Assembly: GCA_017390475.1 (NCBI GenBank)
Contig: JAFPBO010000030.1
Span: forward strand, 1-64,000
DNA: 64,000 nt
Direction of reading: 5' to 3'
From: Loktanella sp.
GTDB taxonomy: Bacteria; Pseudomonadota; Alphaproteobacteria; Rhodobacterales; Rhodobacteraceae
In this document: one piece after another, positions 51,895-60,599 of the stretch
How positions within the stretch are numbered: the first letter of the stretch is position 1
How the letters are laid out: each line of letters starts with the position of its first letter
Notes under the pieces: generated by a model
Database searches by the model: none
The model's input: the letters and a program-made list of their open reading frames with translations, nothing else
What the model was told of the DNA's origin: nothing
Program-made: the position numbers and the translations under genes

Positions 51895-52557
51895 CTATCC
51901 GGGCAAGGCCCCGCCATGCCGTCTGCGCCCCGTCGCAGGCGCGTGATCTGACCCCTCTGCCAGGTCCTGCGACGCCGCCCCTTGCGGGTCCGCCGGTTCT
52001 GCCGCGCTCTCGGGCAGCGGCGGATCGGTCAGCGCCTGATCATGCTGCGACGCAGCAACAGCGACGTCAGCGGGCATCGCTTCGGGGTCATCCGGCATGG
52101 TATCCGGGGCTTCCTGCGATGCTGCAGCGCGGCGCGGCGCGAACAATTCGCGCAGCATTTTCGCCGAACGCTCGGCCGATGGCGCGGCCCCGTCGCCGGG
52201 CACACCGCCGGGCGTGTTCCAGTCCCAAGCATAATCCACCGCCGGATCGGCATGGTCACGGATACCCGGTACCAACATCCATTTGCGGCGCAAGGCCGCG
52301 TTGCGCAGCGCCTGCGGCACACCATGTTGCAGGAACGGACGGATATCGGTCTGCGGTGTCAACTCTTCCAGCGATGGCAGCGCGGCCAGCGCTTCTGCGG
52401 TGATCGATTCGTCTTCGGTTACCTCCACAGCCTCGGCCTCTGCGTCAGCCTCTGGCGCGGCAGGCAGCGGGTCCGGCGCGATCTGGTCATCCGGGGCCAG
52501 CTTGCGTCTGGACCACCGGCTGAGGAAAGGGGCTTTGTCATCAGGACCTTGCGGCAT
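51895..52557 (-). CDS. DUF3306 protein
   Basis: 220 residues. The conserved part is FLSRWSRRKLAP near the start, then PSLEELTPQTDIRPFLQHGV and LRNAALRRKWMLVPGIRDHA (residues 60-115). Acidic and Ala-rich disordered linkers flank this core, and the C-terminus is unstructured. There is no signal peptide or Cys motif. It appears to be a cytoplasmic helper; DUF3305 and DUF3306 are usually adjacent near formate dehydrogenase genes. Function unknown. Starts 3 bases after the DUF3305 stop. Confidence 0.8.
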   Translation of the reverse strand: MPQGPDDKAPFLSRWSRRKLAPDDQIAPDPLPAAPEADAEAEAVEVTEDESITAEALAALPSLEELTPQTDIRPFLQHGVPQALRNAALRRKWMLVPGIRDHADPAVDYAWDWNTPGGVPGDGAAPSAERSAKMLRELFAPRRAAASQEAPDTMPDDPEAMPADVAVAASQHDQALTDPPLPESAAEPADPQGAASQDLAEGSDHAPATGRRRHGGALPG

Positions 52558-52560
52558 GGT

Positions 52561-53091
52561 TTACCTCTTGCGCTGGGGCTGCACCCATTTATCCGCCTCC
52601 TGCAATACACGCGGCGCGCGGGCCGCCATCGCATTGGGATCGACTGGCAGACGTTTGCGTTTCTTGAACGGCATATCGACATGATGCGCAGCGATGAAAC
52701 CGGCGATATGGTCGACCAGGACCGGCGGCATCGGCACTGCCTCGACCCGCAGTTCCAGATCAGAGGCATAGCCCTCCCCCTCATAGGGGTCGGCGGTCAC
52801 GGCGATGACCTGCGCGGTTTCGGGGTCCTGACCGCGCAGCGCCACCCAGACCGACGGGCGGCCAGAGGTCAGGTTATCGCGGTGATGCGACGTATCGCCG
52901 GAATACAGCACCAGATCACGGCCGCCCAGATACCAGGTCTCGACCCCGTTTTCCGCAAACAACAGGCTGTTGGCCGCCGCCTGCGGTTCCTGGGCCAGCA
53001 CGGCGCAGGGGCGCAATTCGCCTTTGCCCCATTTTGTTACCGGCGGTCGCCGGACCGCCAGAACAGAGATGCGCAATGTGTCTTGTGGCAT
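52561..53091 (-). CDS. DUF3305 protein
   Basis: 176 residues. The conserved body (ISVLAVRRPPVTKWGKGEL, then PSVWVALRGQDPETAQVIAV and ADPYEGEGY) is a compact beta-rich fold. The tail (KKRKRLPVDPNAMAARAPRV) is basic. No catalytic motif is recognisable. It follows DUF6352 by 10 bases in the same operon. Role unknown; genomic company suggests FDH assembly. Confidence 0.8.
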   Translation of the reverse strand: MPQDTLRISVLAVRRPPVTKWGKGELRPCAVLAQEPQAAANSLLFAENGVETWYLGGRDLVLYSGDTSHHRDNLTSGRPSVWVALRGQDPETAQVIAVTADPYEGEGYASDLELRVEAVPMPPVLVDHIAGFIAAHHVDMPFKKRKRLPVDPNAMAARAPRVLQEADKWVQPQRKR

Positions 53092-53101
53092 GGCACGATC
53101 C

Positions 53102-54091
53102 TCAATGCAGCGCCGGTTCTGCCAAAGGCAGGCCGGTCAGCAGGTTTTGCGGTTTGATCCGCACGGCACCGTCGGCACCAAGACCCAGAAACAGCCAGAT
53201 CGGCTGGCCGCGGAAATCCGGGCGCAGCCGCTGGTCATCGGTGATGTCCAGCCGGAACAGCCCCACCAGCGTCGCCGGTGCCGGGTCATTATGCCACAAA
53301 GCATTGCCGATGGCAGTCCCCACCGGATCAAGCCCGACATACCATTGCAGATCAATGCCTTCGGCGCGGGTTTCGGCACTCACCCGGCAATCCAGCCCCA
53401 GCATATGGCGCAGAAAGGCGGCAATCGCCACTGCCATACCCTGCCGCGCTGCCGGGTCACCACCGAAATTCAACACCATGCTATGCGCGTCAGACCGCGA
53501 CCAATAGGTCCAGTCATTCGCAGCCCCCAGCACGTCCAGCCCGGCAACCCCCCCCGACAGCATGGCGGTCAGCGGCGAATAATGCATTTCCTGTTCCAAA
53601 ACCTGCACCAGTTCCTCGTCCGCCAGAAACAGCTGATCGTTTTCAATATGGCTGCGCTGCGGGCGAAAGAAACATTCCGCCGCGCGCAGCACATAAGGGT
53701 CGTCGCAGCCATCCAGCGCATTGCGCAGGATCAGCTGCACCATCTGGCTCATGAACAAGGCAGGCACCATGACACCGTCGCGGACGATCTGGGCATAGCC
53801 CGCCTCGATCGTGCCCGCCGCCAGCAACCGGTCCCGTAAAGAGATCAGAAACCGCCAGTTTTCCTCGGCGTCAGGGTCCTGCAACGCGATCAGTTCCAGT
53901 TCTGACACTTTCGCCCGTGGCTGCGCCACCAGCCGGGCATGCAGGTTGCGTTCGGCGGCACAGGCCTCTGCCGGGGGCAGGATTTCGGGCCGCGCCAACC
54001 AGGCGAGGATCAGTTCATCAGTGACCTGCATCCGGCCAGATTGGTCCAGCCGCGTCAGATGGTGGCCAGAGGCAACCCAGAATTCCGGCAT
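53102..54091 (-). CDS. DUF6352 protein
   Basis: 329 residues. FWVASGHHLTRLDQSGRMQV at the N-terminus and YWSRSDAHSMVLNFGGDPAA in the middle are the striking conserved runs. The middle domain is helical, LFMSQMVQLILRNAL. There is no Cys-rich or P-loop motif. It ends in a structured LDITDDQRLRPDFRGQPIWL segment. Coupled to DUF6505 upstream (TGATG overlap). Function unknown. HH near the start and the DAH segment could be metal ligands, which is conjecture. Confidence 0.78.
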   Translation of the reverse strand: MPEFWVASGHHLTRLDQSGRMQVTDELILAWLARPEILPPAEACAAERNLHARLVAQPRAKVSELELIALQDPDAEENWRFLISLRDRLLAAGTIEAGYAQIVRDGVMVPALFMSQMVQLILRNALDGCDDPYVLRAAECFFRPQRSHIENDQLFLADEELVQVLEQEMHYSPLTAMLSGGVAGLDVLGAANDWTYWSRSDAHSMVLNFGGDPAARQGMAVAIAAFLRHMLGLDCRVSAETRAEGIDLQWYVGLDPVGTAIGNALWHNDPAPATLVGLFRLDITDDQRLRPDFRGQPIWLFLGLGADGAVRIKPQNLLTGLPLAEPALH

Positions 54092-54636
54092 CAGTCTTTT
54101 CCTCGCAACGCGAAAAGATCGACATGATCATCGACCTCTTCGACAAAATGAAATGCACGGTCATGGCCCTGCAGATGGCTGCCGGAAAAAGCAGTCGCAT
54201 CGCGGGGTTTGAGCGTGCGGAACTGTTCGACAATCGCGTCGCCATCGAAACGGCGGTGCAACGCGACCAAGGTGTTCAGCGGATGCTGCTGACACAGGCT
54301 TTCGCACAAGGCAACCTCTTCTTCGGCGGCTGGCAGGGCGGCGGCGAGTGACGGTGCGCCCAGTTGGGTGACCAATTGCCGCGCCAGTGCCGTCACCATC
54401 GCCGCGCGCTCATCCGCCCCGGCCTGCTGCACCGTGACCAACGTGGAATGGCCAAAACTGTCCACGCCCAGAAACCCTGACCGAAAGGCGATCGCCTCTT
54501 TGCGCGACAGACTGTCCGCCGCGCGACCCCAGAACAAAAAGGTGCCGGGCACCGCCCATTCCCCGGGTTCTGCCGCATGGCTGAACACCACCTTGTCAGA
54601 ACCATCAAGCCTGATCGTGCGCGGCAGACGGGTCAC
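54091..54636 (-). CDS. DUF6505 protein
   Basis: 181 residues. TIRLDGSDKVVFSHAAEPGE and WAVPGTFLFWG form the N-terminal conserved part. RSGFLGVDSFGHSTLVTV follows; the C-terminal part is helical and acidic. No known catalytic motif. Overlaps the ligase-like gene by four bases and DUF6352 by one. Probably a partner of DUF6352; function unknown. Confidence 0.78.
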   Translation of the reverse strand: MTRLPRTIRLDGSDKVVFSHAAEPGEWAVPGTFLFWGRAADSLSRKEAIAFRSGFLGVDSFGHSTLVTVQQAGADERAAMVTALARQLVTQLGAPSLAAALPAAEEEVALCESLCQQHPLNTLVALHRRFDGDAIVEQFRTLKPRDATAFSGSHLQGHDRAFHFVEEVDDHVDLFALRGKD

Positions 54637-55355
54637 AATTTCGGCCCCTGCGGCCCGCGCCAGCCCGACCCGTTCAGCGCCTCCAGCAAGGGTGCAGACC
54701 GTTTCGCGGCCCCTGCCGGTGTGATCTCAACCAGTTGATCACCCTCCAGCCGGCGCACACCGCGCAACAGCGGCGGATCGATGCGCATCAGATAACGGTT
54801 GGTCACCGCATCCAGCCCGTCATGCGCCCAGCGATCAAAATACAACATCATATAGCTGGCAAAAGTCGCGATAATATCCTCTGACGCATCAAACGTCTCT
54901 TCCGTCAACGAGGTGGACTCAGGAAACCGGCCCGGATCAGGCAGATGATCGCGATCCGCGATAAGCTCTGCGGCGAAGACCAGCCAGTCGGGCACGTCGT
55001 CCGGCCCGGTGCCGGGCGCGATGGCAAAACGGCCACCGCCCAGCCGCGCCTTGTCATAGCGCAATTCATCCGGCCAGACCAGACGCACACTGCGTTCCGG
55101 CGGGCAATGCGCGGCCAGCGCATCGGCCAGCGCCACCATGCCCAGCGGAAAGGCCATCTGCGCCTCGGCCAGCTTTTGCTCGGGTTCCAGCACCACGGCA
55201 AAGGCCAGCAGATCCGGCCCCGCGTGACAGATCAGCGTGCCCGCGCCATGCTCTGGCGCCAGCGCTACGGCCTGCGCCAGTACATCCGGCCCGGTCGCCG
55301 GATGCAGCCGGAACGGCGGCGGCAACAGGATCTGACCCAGCTTCGTGGTTTGCAT
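54633..55355 (-). CDS. biotin/lipoate ligase-fold protein (DUF4444-type), probably non-catalytic
   Basis: 240 residues. TLICHAGPDLLAFAVVLEPE and VRLVWPDELRYDKARLGGGR match the middle of the biotin/lipoate protein ligase fold: WPDEL corresponds to the WPND segment and a Lys follows. The N-terminal adenylate loop GRGRRGRxW is absent, and the region EHGAGTLICHA replaces it. Ligation activity is thus doubtful. The C-terminal DUF4444-like part is present (VTNRYLMRIDPPLLRGVRRL). The start at 55355 has GGAGG at ideal spacing. It heads the accessory operon, divergent from the polyferredoxin. Confidence 0.75.
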   Translation of the reverse strand: MQTTKLGQILLPPPFRLHPATGPDVLAQAVALAPEHGAGTLICHAGPDLLAFAVVLEPEQKLAEAQMAFPLGMVALADALAAHCPPERSVRLVWPDELRYDKARLGGGRFAIAPGTGPDDVPDWLVFAAELIADRDHLPDPGRFPESTSLTEETFDASEDIIATFASYMMLYFDRWAHDGLDAVTNRYLMRIDPPLLRGVRRLEGDQLVEITPAGAAKRSAPLLEALNGSGWRGPQGPKL

Positions 55356-55462
55356 GAAATCCTCCATTTCCCCCCAATCACTTACGTATGATGTCGCTAC
55401 ACTTTATAACCAAAGCAGACTAGAAGGGCAGTCACCCAGTAGCCAGAGGCGAGAAAAAGCGC

Positions 55463-57415
55463 ATGCTCAAGCAAAATGCAACCCGTATGATCTGTAATTG
55501 CGAAGCGACGATGCCCGCAGAGGCGCAGGCGCTCGGCGGGTTCGGGCGCACGGCCGATCAGCTTTGCCGTGCCCAGCTTGAACATTTCCGCACCGCATTG
55601 GGCGAATTTGCCGATATCACCGTGGCCTGCACCCAGGAAGCGCCGCTGTTCACCGAAGTTGCCGAGGATATGGGCTATTCCGGCCAGCTTCGGTTTGCCA
55701 ATATCCGCGAAACCGCAGGCTGGTCACAGGATGCCCGCGCCTCAGGTCCCAAGATGGCGGCCCTGCTCGCGATGGCGGAACGCGATGCCACATCCTTTGA
55801 CGTGGTCAGCCTTGAAAGCAACGGCGTGGCGCTGATCCTCGGGCGCGATCAGGCCGCGCTTGATCTGGCGCAGAACCTTGCAGATACCCTTGATATCACC
55901 GTGCTGCTGACCCCCGGTGCCGATGTCGCACCACCACGCCAGACCACATGGCCAGTGCTGCAAGGCCGGATCCGGCAGGCGCAGGGCCATCTGGGTGCCT
56001 TTGAACTGACGGTTGATGATTACGCCGCCCCCGCGCCCTCGTCACGGGCGCGGCTGGAATTTCCCCATGGCCGCAACGGGGCGGTGTCGCATTGCGACCT
56101 GCTGATCGACCTGACCGGCGGCACACCCCTATTTCATGAAACCCGCCCCGGCTATTTCCGCGCCGATCCACGTGATCCGGTGGCGCTGGCGAAACTGGCG
56201 GCGCAGGCCGGGCAGATGGTCGGCACGTTCGACAAGCCGAAATACATCAATTTCACCGCCGAGCTTTGCGCCCATAGCCGTAACAAGCTGACCGGCTGCA
56301 CCCGCTGTCTGGACCTGTGCCCCACCGGGGCGATCACCCCGGCAGGCGACAGCGTGGCAATCGACCCCGATATCTGCGCCGGCTGCGGCCAATGCGCCGC
56401 CGCCTGCCCCACCGGTGCCGCCGCCTATGCGCTGCCTGTGGTCGATAATATCGCCGACCGGCTGCGCGCCGGGCTGCAGGCCTGGTTTGATGCAGGCGGC
56501 AGCGCGGCCCCGGTGCTGCTGCTGCATGACGCCGACCATGGCACGCCGCTGATCGACGCCTGCGCGCGGTTCGGGCGCGGCCTGCCTGCGCATGTGATCC
56601 CCTTGCAGATCAACACCGCCGCCCAGATCGGACCAGAGATCATGGCCGCAGCCCTCGCCTATGGCGCAGGCGGTGTGCGGGTCCTGTCCCCGGCGCGGCC
56701 CGCACATCCGCTGGACGGTCTGGCCGAAACGCTGGTGCTGATGGATGCCATCTGCGCCGAAACCGGGCTTGGCGCGGGGGTTTGCAGCCTTCTGGCGCTG
56801 GATGATCCCGATGATCTGGAAACCGCGCTCTGGCAGCCTGCACCCAAGGCGCGCGCCACGCGGTCAGGCTTTCTGCCCCCCGATGACAAGCGCGGGCTGC
56901 TGGTGCTGGCGGTGGATGAACTCAACCGCAACGCCCCGCAACCGGCCCAGGTGATTGCCCTGCCCGACAATGCCCCCTTCGGCGCGGTCGTGCTGGATAC
57001 CGATGCCTGCACACTCTGTCTGGCCTGCGTCGGGGCCTGCCCGACCGGTGCCCTGTCGGATAATCCCGATCTGCCGATGCTGCGCTTTACCGAAAGCGCC
57101 TGTGTGCAGTGCGGGCTCTGCGCCGCGACCTGCCCCGAAACCGCGATCAGCCTGTCAGCGCAGATCGACTTTGCCGCCTGGGCAGCCCCCAAACGCGTGC
57201 TGAAAGAAGAACAGCCCTTTGCCTGCACATCCTGCGGCAAATTGTTCGGCACCAGATCCAGCATCGACCGGGTGCTGCAAAAACTCGACGGCCATTGGAT
57301 GTTCACGGGGGCCGAGGGTGCCGACCGCCGCCGCCTGCTGACCATGTGCGACGATTGCCGCACCCGCGAAGTGGTGATCGCAGGCTTCGACCCACACGAA
57401 AAAGCCGAGGTCTGA
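55463..57415 (+). CDS. polyferredoxin with MvhD-like domain and C-terminal CxxC pairs
   Basis: 650 residues, cytoplasmic. The N-terminal 250 residues are of unknown fold. Iron-sulfur motifs follow: Cys279-282-286 (one Cys short of a standard set; Cys269 could substitute), Cys305-308-311-315, Cys516-519-522-526 and Cys547-550-553-557. Between them, residues 350-440 (VLLLHDADHGTPLIDACARF, then AYGAGGVRVL) resemble the MvhD/hydrogenase delta-subunit fold. C588-591 and C629-632 form a zinc-ribbon-like pair. It is divergent from the accessory operon. It probably moves electrons in FDH maturation or to an unknown acceptor. Confidence 0.85.
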   Translation: MLKQNATRMICNCEATMPAEAQALGGFGRTADQLCRAQLEHFRTALGEFADITVACTQEAPLFTEVAEDMGYSGQLRFANIRETAGWSQDARASGPKMAALLAMAERDATSFDVVSLESNGVALILGRDQAALDLAQNLADTLDITVLLTPGADVAPPRQTTWPVLQGRIRQAQGHLGAFELTVDDYAAPAPSSRARLEFPHGRNGAVSHCDLLIDLTGGTPLFHETRPGYFRADPRDPVALAKLAAQAGQMVGTFDKPKYINFTAELCAHSRNKLTGCTRCLDLCPTGAITPAGDSVAIDPDICAGCGQCAAACPTGAAAYALPVVDNIADRLRAGLQAWFDAGGSAAPVLLLHDADHGTPLIDACARFGRGLPAHVIPLQINTAAQIGPEIMAAALAYGAGGVRVLSPARPAHPLDGLAETLVLMDAICAETGLGAGVCSLLALDDPDDLETALWQPAPKARATRSGFLPPDDKRGLLVLAVDELNRNAPQPAQVIALPDNAPFGAVVLDTDACTLCLACVGACPTGALSDNPDLPMLRFTESACVQCGLCAATCPETAISLSAQIDFAAWAAPKRVLKEEQPFACTSCGKLFGTRSSIDRVLQKLDGHWMFTGAEGADRRRLLTMCDDCRTREVVIAGFDPHEKAEV

Positions 57416-57579
57416 CACGATCTGCTGCCGGTTCAGCCTGCACGGCGCAGAATGCGCTGTGTCATGGCGGGCCGGTGGCGCAAAAAGGGCTATCCGAATG
57501 GCAAGCGGTGAAAGACAGCAAAGCGCCCAAAGTGCAGAATTCTGCGCAAAGCCCGAATGTCGAAGGTCCGATCATGCGA
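57416..57579. other. intergenic stretch with a 12-base palindrome
   Basis: 164 bases between convergent genes. GCAGAATTCTGC at 57534-57545 is a perfect palindrome. A preceding run of A/G-rich sequence hints at decayed coding or mobile DNA, but nothing can be identified. Confidence 0.35.
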
Positions 57580-58209
57580 CTAACGCTGCAGTTGAAAATC
57601 CTTACTCGCTAGCAATGCCGCTGCGCCGATCATCAGTGCGCCACAAATCTTGTTCACCACGCCGAAGGAAAACCGCTTGAGTGCCGTGGCCGCCCGCACG
57701 CCCAGCCACCCCCAGAGCAGCAGGATAGCCCCATCGACCGCCAGATATGTCACGCCGAGAATGAACAGCTGAGGCAGCACGGGCATCGTCGGGTCGATGA
57801 ACTGGGGAAAGAGCGCACCAAAAAAGACGACGGCAAATGGGTTTGCCATGGATGTCACAAAGCCTTGGCGGAACAAGCGGAACGACTGACCAGATGTGTC
57901 GCCTGTAACGTCATCCGCTTTTTCCTTCGAAAGAATGAGCTGAACGCCAATCCAGACCAGATAAGCGACCCCAAGCCATTTGATCCAGATGAACGCGCTT
58001 GCAGAGGTCGCGATGATCGCGGCAAGCCCGAAAGCCGCCCCGGTCATTTGTAAGCTGTTGGCTGTAAGATCTCCGGCGATGGTATAGGCGCTGCGTCTCA
58101 GCCCGTGCCTGACGCTGTTCGATATGATCAGAAGCTGGCTGGTATCAGGGGGCGTTGCGAAAAACACGGCAACTGCGGCCAAATAGATCAAATAGGTTTC
58201 CAAAGGCAT
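57580..58209 (-). CDS. LysE/RhtB family exporter
   Basis: 209 residues with about six membrane helices. The opening YLIYLAAVAVFFATPPDTSQL and the SNSVRHGLRRSAYTIAGDL loop fit the LysE family. The family exports amino acids or homoserine lactones. A central hydrophilic loop (LSKEKADDVTGDTSGQSF) separates the halves. Base composition is a little lower in GC than its neighbours. No link to FDH is evident. Confidence 0.85.
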   Translation of the reverse strand: MPLETYLIYLAAVAVFFATPPDTSQLLIISNSVRHGLRRSAYTIAGDLTANSLQMTGAAFGLAAIIATSASAFIWIKWLGVAYLVWIGVQLILSKEKADDVTGDTSGQSFRLFRQGFVTSMANPFAVVFFGALFPQFIDPTMPVLPQLFILGVTYLAVDGAILLLWGWLGVRAATALKRFSFGVVNKICGALMIGAAALLASKDFQLQR

Positions 58210-58366
58210 TGTCGTGTTCTTTCGATGGTCATGAGGCAATCTATGGCCTTCGCGCCAATCTGGTCAAACCCTCATCGCTGCCATTCGTAACCGGGCACTG
58301 AACAGCCAAAAGTCCCACAACCCCGACACCCCGCCATCACAGACCCATCCCGTCCCCCGCTCACCA

Positions 58367-59182
58367 TCAATCCCCTGTCGCCGGGCTTTCGTCCTGCGCG
58401 TTGAAGGTGAACATCTTTTCGCCCGCCACGGTGAACCCGTCGATCAGCCCGGCGGCTGTGGGCGAGACCAGCCAGGCCTCGACCCGCGCTGCGGTATCTG
58501 CGCGCACATGAGGATGGCGCGCGGCGCTGATCGGCAGATAGGCATATTGGTTGAACAGCGCAGAATCCCCGGCAAACAACAGCGCCAGCCCGGCTTTGTT
58601 GCCAAAACTGGCCCAGGTGGCCCGGTCGCTCAGCACATAGGCCTGCATCCCGGCGGCGGTATTCAGCGCCGCCCCCATGCCCGCCCCGACGGACCGGTAC
58701 CAGCCACCGGCAGGCACGATCCCCGCCGCCTGCCACAGGTCCAGTTCGCGCTGATGCGTGCCGCTGCTGTCGCCGCGGCTGACGAAAGGCTGCTCTGCCG
58801 CCGCCATTGCCTGAAACGCGGCCACCGCCGTTGCTGCCGTGGCAATCCCGGCAGGGTCAGCCTCCGGGCCGATGATGACGAAATCATTGTACATGATCTC
58901 GCGCCGGTGGCTGGCGTGACCGGCGGCGATCAAAGCCTCTTCACCGTCGCGCGCATGCGCCAGCACCGCATCGACATCGCCTGCTTCACCCAGACGCAGC
59001 GCCTGCCCGGTGCCCACGACCAGCAATTGCACTACAATACCGGTTTCATCGTGCAATGCGGGCAGCAGCACATCGGCCAGCCCGGAATTCTGAAACGATG
59101 TGGTCACCGCCATGCGCAGGGTATCGGCCCGCAAAGGACCCGCCGCCAGCCAGATGAACAGCGCTGCAACCAAAAGCCTCAT
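58367..59182 (-). CDS. tupA: tungstate ABC transporter, substrate-binding protein
   Basis: 271 residues. Signal peptide LLVAALFIWLAAGPLRA. The oxyanion-binding motif TTSFQNSGLADVLLPALHDE is at the mature N-terminus. GTGQALRLGEAGDVDAVLAHA follows, and FVSRGDSSGTHQRELDLW is the second anion loop. These fit the TupA type rather than ModA or WtpA. It binds tungstate (and more weakly molybdate) in the periplasm. It overlaps tupC by four bases. Confidence 0.88.
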   Translation of the reverse strand: MRLLVAALFIWLAAGPLRADTLRMAVTTSFQNSGLADVLLPALHDETGIVVQLLVVGTGQALRLGEAGDVDAVLAHARDGEEALIAAGHASHRREIMYNDFVIIGPEADPAGIATAATAVAAFQAMAAAEQPFVSRGDSSGTHQRELDLWQAAGIVPAGGWYRSVGAGMGAALNTAAGMQAYVLSDRATWASFGNKAGLALLFAGDSALFNQYAYLPISAARHPHVRADTAARVEAWLVSPTAAGLIDGFTVAGEKMFTFNAQDESPATGD

Positions 59183-59901
59183 AGCACGAGGTCCCCCCGT
59201 AGAAACGCCGCAGCCTGTGCTGATCCCGGCGCGGCAAAGAAATCGGCCGCCGCTGTCGCTTCCAGCAGCATGCCATCATGCAGAAAGATCACCTCGCTGG
59301 CCAGCCGTCGCGCCTGCCCCAGATCATGGGTCGACATCACCACCCTGGTGCCCGCTGCGGCGGCATCATGCAGGATCGCTTCGATTTCCTGCGTGGCGCG
59401 GCCATCCAGATTGGCGCAGGGCTCGTCCAGAAACAACACCTGCGGTTCGGTGACCAAAGCCCGCGCCAGCGCCAGTTTCTGTTTCTCGCCCCCCGACAAC
59501 ACCATGGCCGGGCGCGCCAAAGCCGCACCCAACCCGACACGCTGCGCCCAATCTTCTGCCGCTGCGCGCGCCGCGGCCCGGCGCATGCCGCGCAGGATCA
59601 GCGGATAAGCGATACAGTCGCGCACATTGCGCCGCATCATGATCGGCGCCTGAAACACGAAAGACTGCGCCCGCCGCGCCTGTTCCAGATCGACGGCCCA
59701 GCCGATCTGCCCTTCCGAAATCCGCTCGATCCCGTGCAGGACACGCAGCAAAGTGGTTTTGCCGCTGCCATTCGGCCCGACGACGATACTGATGCCAGCG
59801 CCTTGCAGTTCCCACGTCACCGGCCCCAGCAGGCGCTTGCCGCGCCGCCGCACGCTGACCTGTTGCAAGGTCAGCGGCAGGATGGCACCCGCGCTCACCA
59901 C
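59179..59901 (-). CDS. tupC: tungstate ABC transporter, ATP-binding protein
   Basis: 240 residues. Walker A GPNGSGKTTLLRVLHG near residue 42, signature LSGGEKQKLALARAL near 136, Walker B VLFLDEPCANLD near 156, and the H-loop VVMSTHDLG. It drives uptake with TupA and TupB. Overlaps tupB by 7 bases and tupA by 4. There is no C-terminal Mop/TOBE domain, which separates it from ModC. Confidence 0.93.
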   Translation of the reverse strand: MVSAGAILPLTLQQVSVRRRGKRLLGPVTWELQGAGISIVVGPNGSGKTTLLRVLHGIERISEGQIGWAVDLEQARRAQSFVFQAPIMMRRNVRDCIAYPLILRGMRRAAARAAAEDWAQRVGLGAALARPAMVLSGGEKQKLALARALVTEPQVLFLDEPCANLDGRATQEIEAILHDAAAAGTRVVMSTHDLGQARRLASEVIFLHDGMLLEATAAADFFAAPGSAQAAAFLRGDLVL

Positions 59902-60599
59902 CGGCTGCCCTGTTCGGTGCGCGACAGGATATGAATCCCCAGATTGACGGCAATCGCCAGCCCGATCAGGATAAAGCCGAGTGCCAGCGCCAGCGCAAAA
60001 TCGCCGCGCCCGGTTTCCAGCGCGATGGCGGTGGTCAGCACCCGGGTGACATTGTCGATATTGCCGCCGACGATCATGATCGCACCAACCTCGCCGATGC
60101 CGCGACCAAAGCCCGCCAGCTGCGCCGTCAGCAGCGCCCGGCGGCCATCCCAGACCAGCGTCGCGATCCGTTGCCAGCGCGACGCATGCAGCGAGATCAG
60201 CAGATCATGGTAATCGGCCCAAAGCTCGCGCATGGCCTGATGCGCGATCGAGGCGACCAGCGGCGTGATGATCACGACCTGCGCGATAATCATCGCCGTC
60301 GGCGTGAACAACAGCCCCAGCACCCCGAACGGCCCGGCCCGCGACAGCAGCAGATAGACGATCAGGCCCACCACCACCGGCGGCAGCCCCATCAGCGCAT
60401 TGAGCACCGCAATGACATAGCGCCGCCCGGCAAACCGGGTGATCGCAAGCCAGGCACCCAGCGGCAGCCCGATGACAGAGGCGATCACCGTCGCCGTCAG
60501 CGTCACAAACAGCGACCGGGTCGTGATCGCGACCAATTCAGGATCAAGCGCAATGGTCAGCCGCGCGGCCATCACAATGCCTTGCACGATATCATTCAT
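59895..60599 (-). CDS. tupB: tungstate ABC transporter, permease
   Basis: 234 residues with about five or six membrane helices. The conserved loop with GIGEVGAIMIVGGNID near residue 165 matches the EAA region of TupB/ModB permeases. LNALMGLPPVVVGLIVYLLLS lies earlier. First gene of tupB-tupC-tupA; no molybdate/tungstate riboswitch is visible in the 229 bases upstream. Confidence 0.9.
   Translation of the reverse strand: MNDIVQGIVMAARLTIALDPELVAITTRSLFVTLTATVIASVIGLPLGAWLAITRFAGRRYVIAVLNALMGLPPVVVGLIVYLLLSRAGPFGVLGLLFTPTAMIIAQVVIITPLVASIAHQAMRELWADYHDLLISLHASRWQRIATLVWDGRRALLTAQLAGFGRGIGEVGAIMIVGGNIDNVTRVLTTAIALETGRGDFALALALGFILIGLAIAVNLGIHILSRTEQGSRW

Noticed and set aside
57416-57579. Remnant of a mobile element
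   Set aside because: No terminal repeats, target duplication or transposase fragment could be shown.
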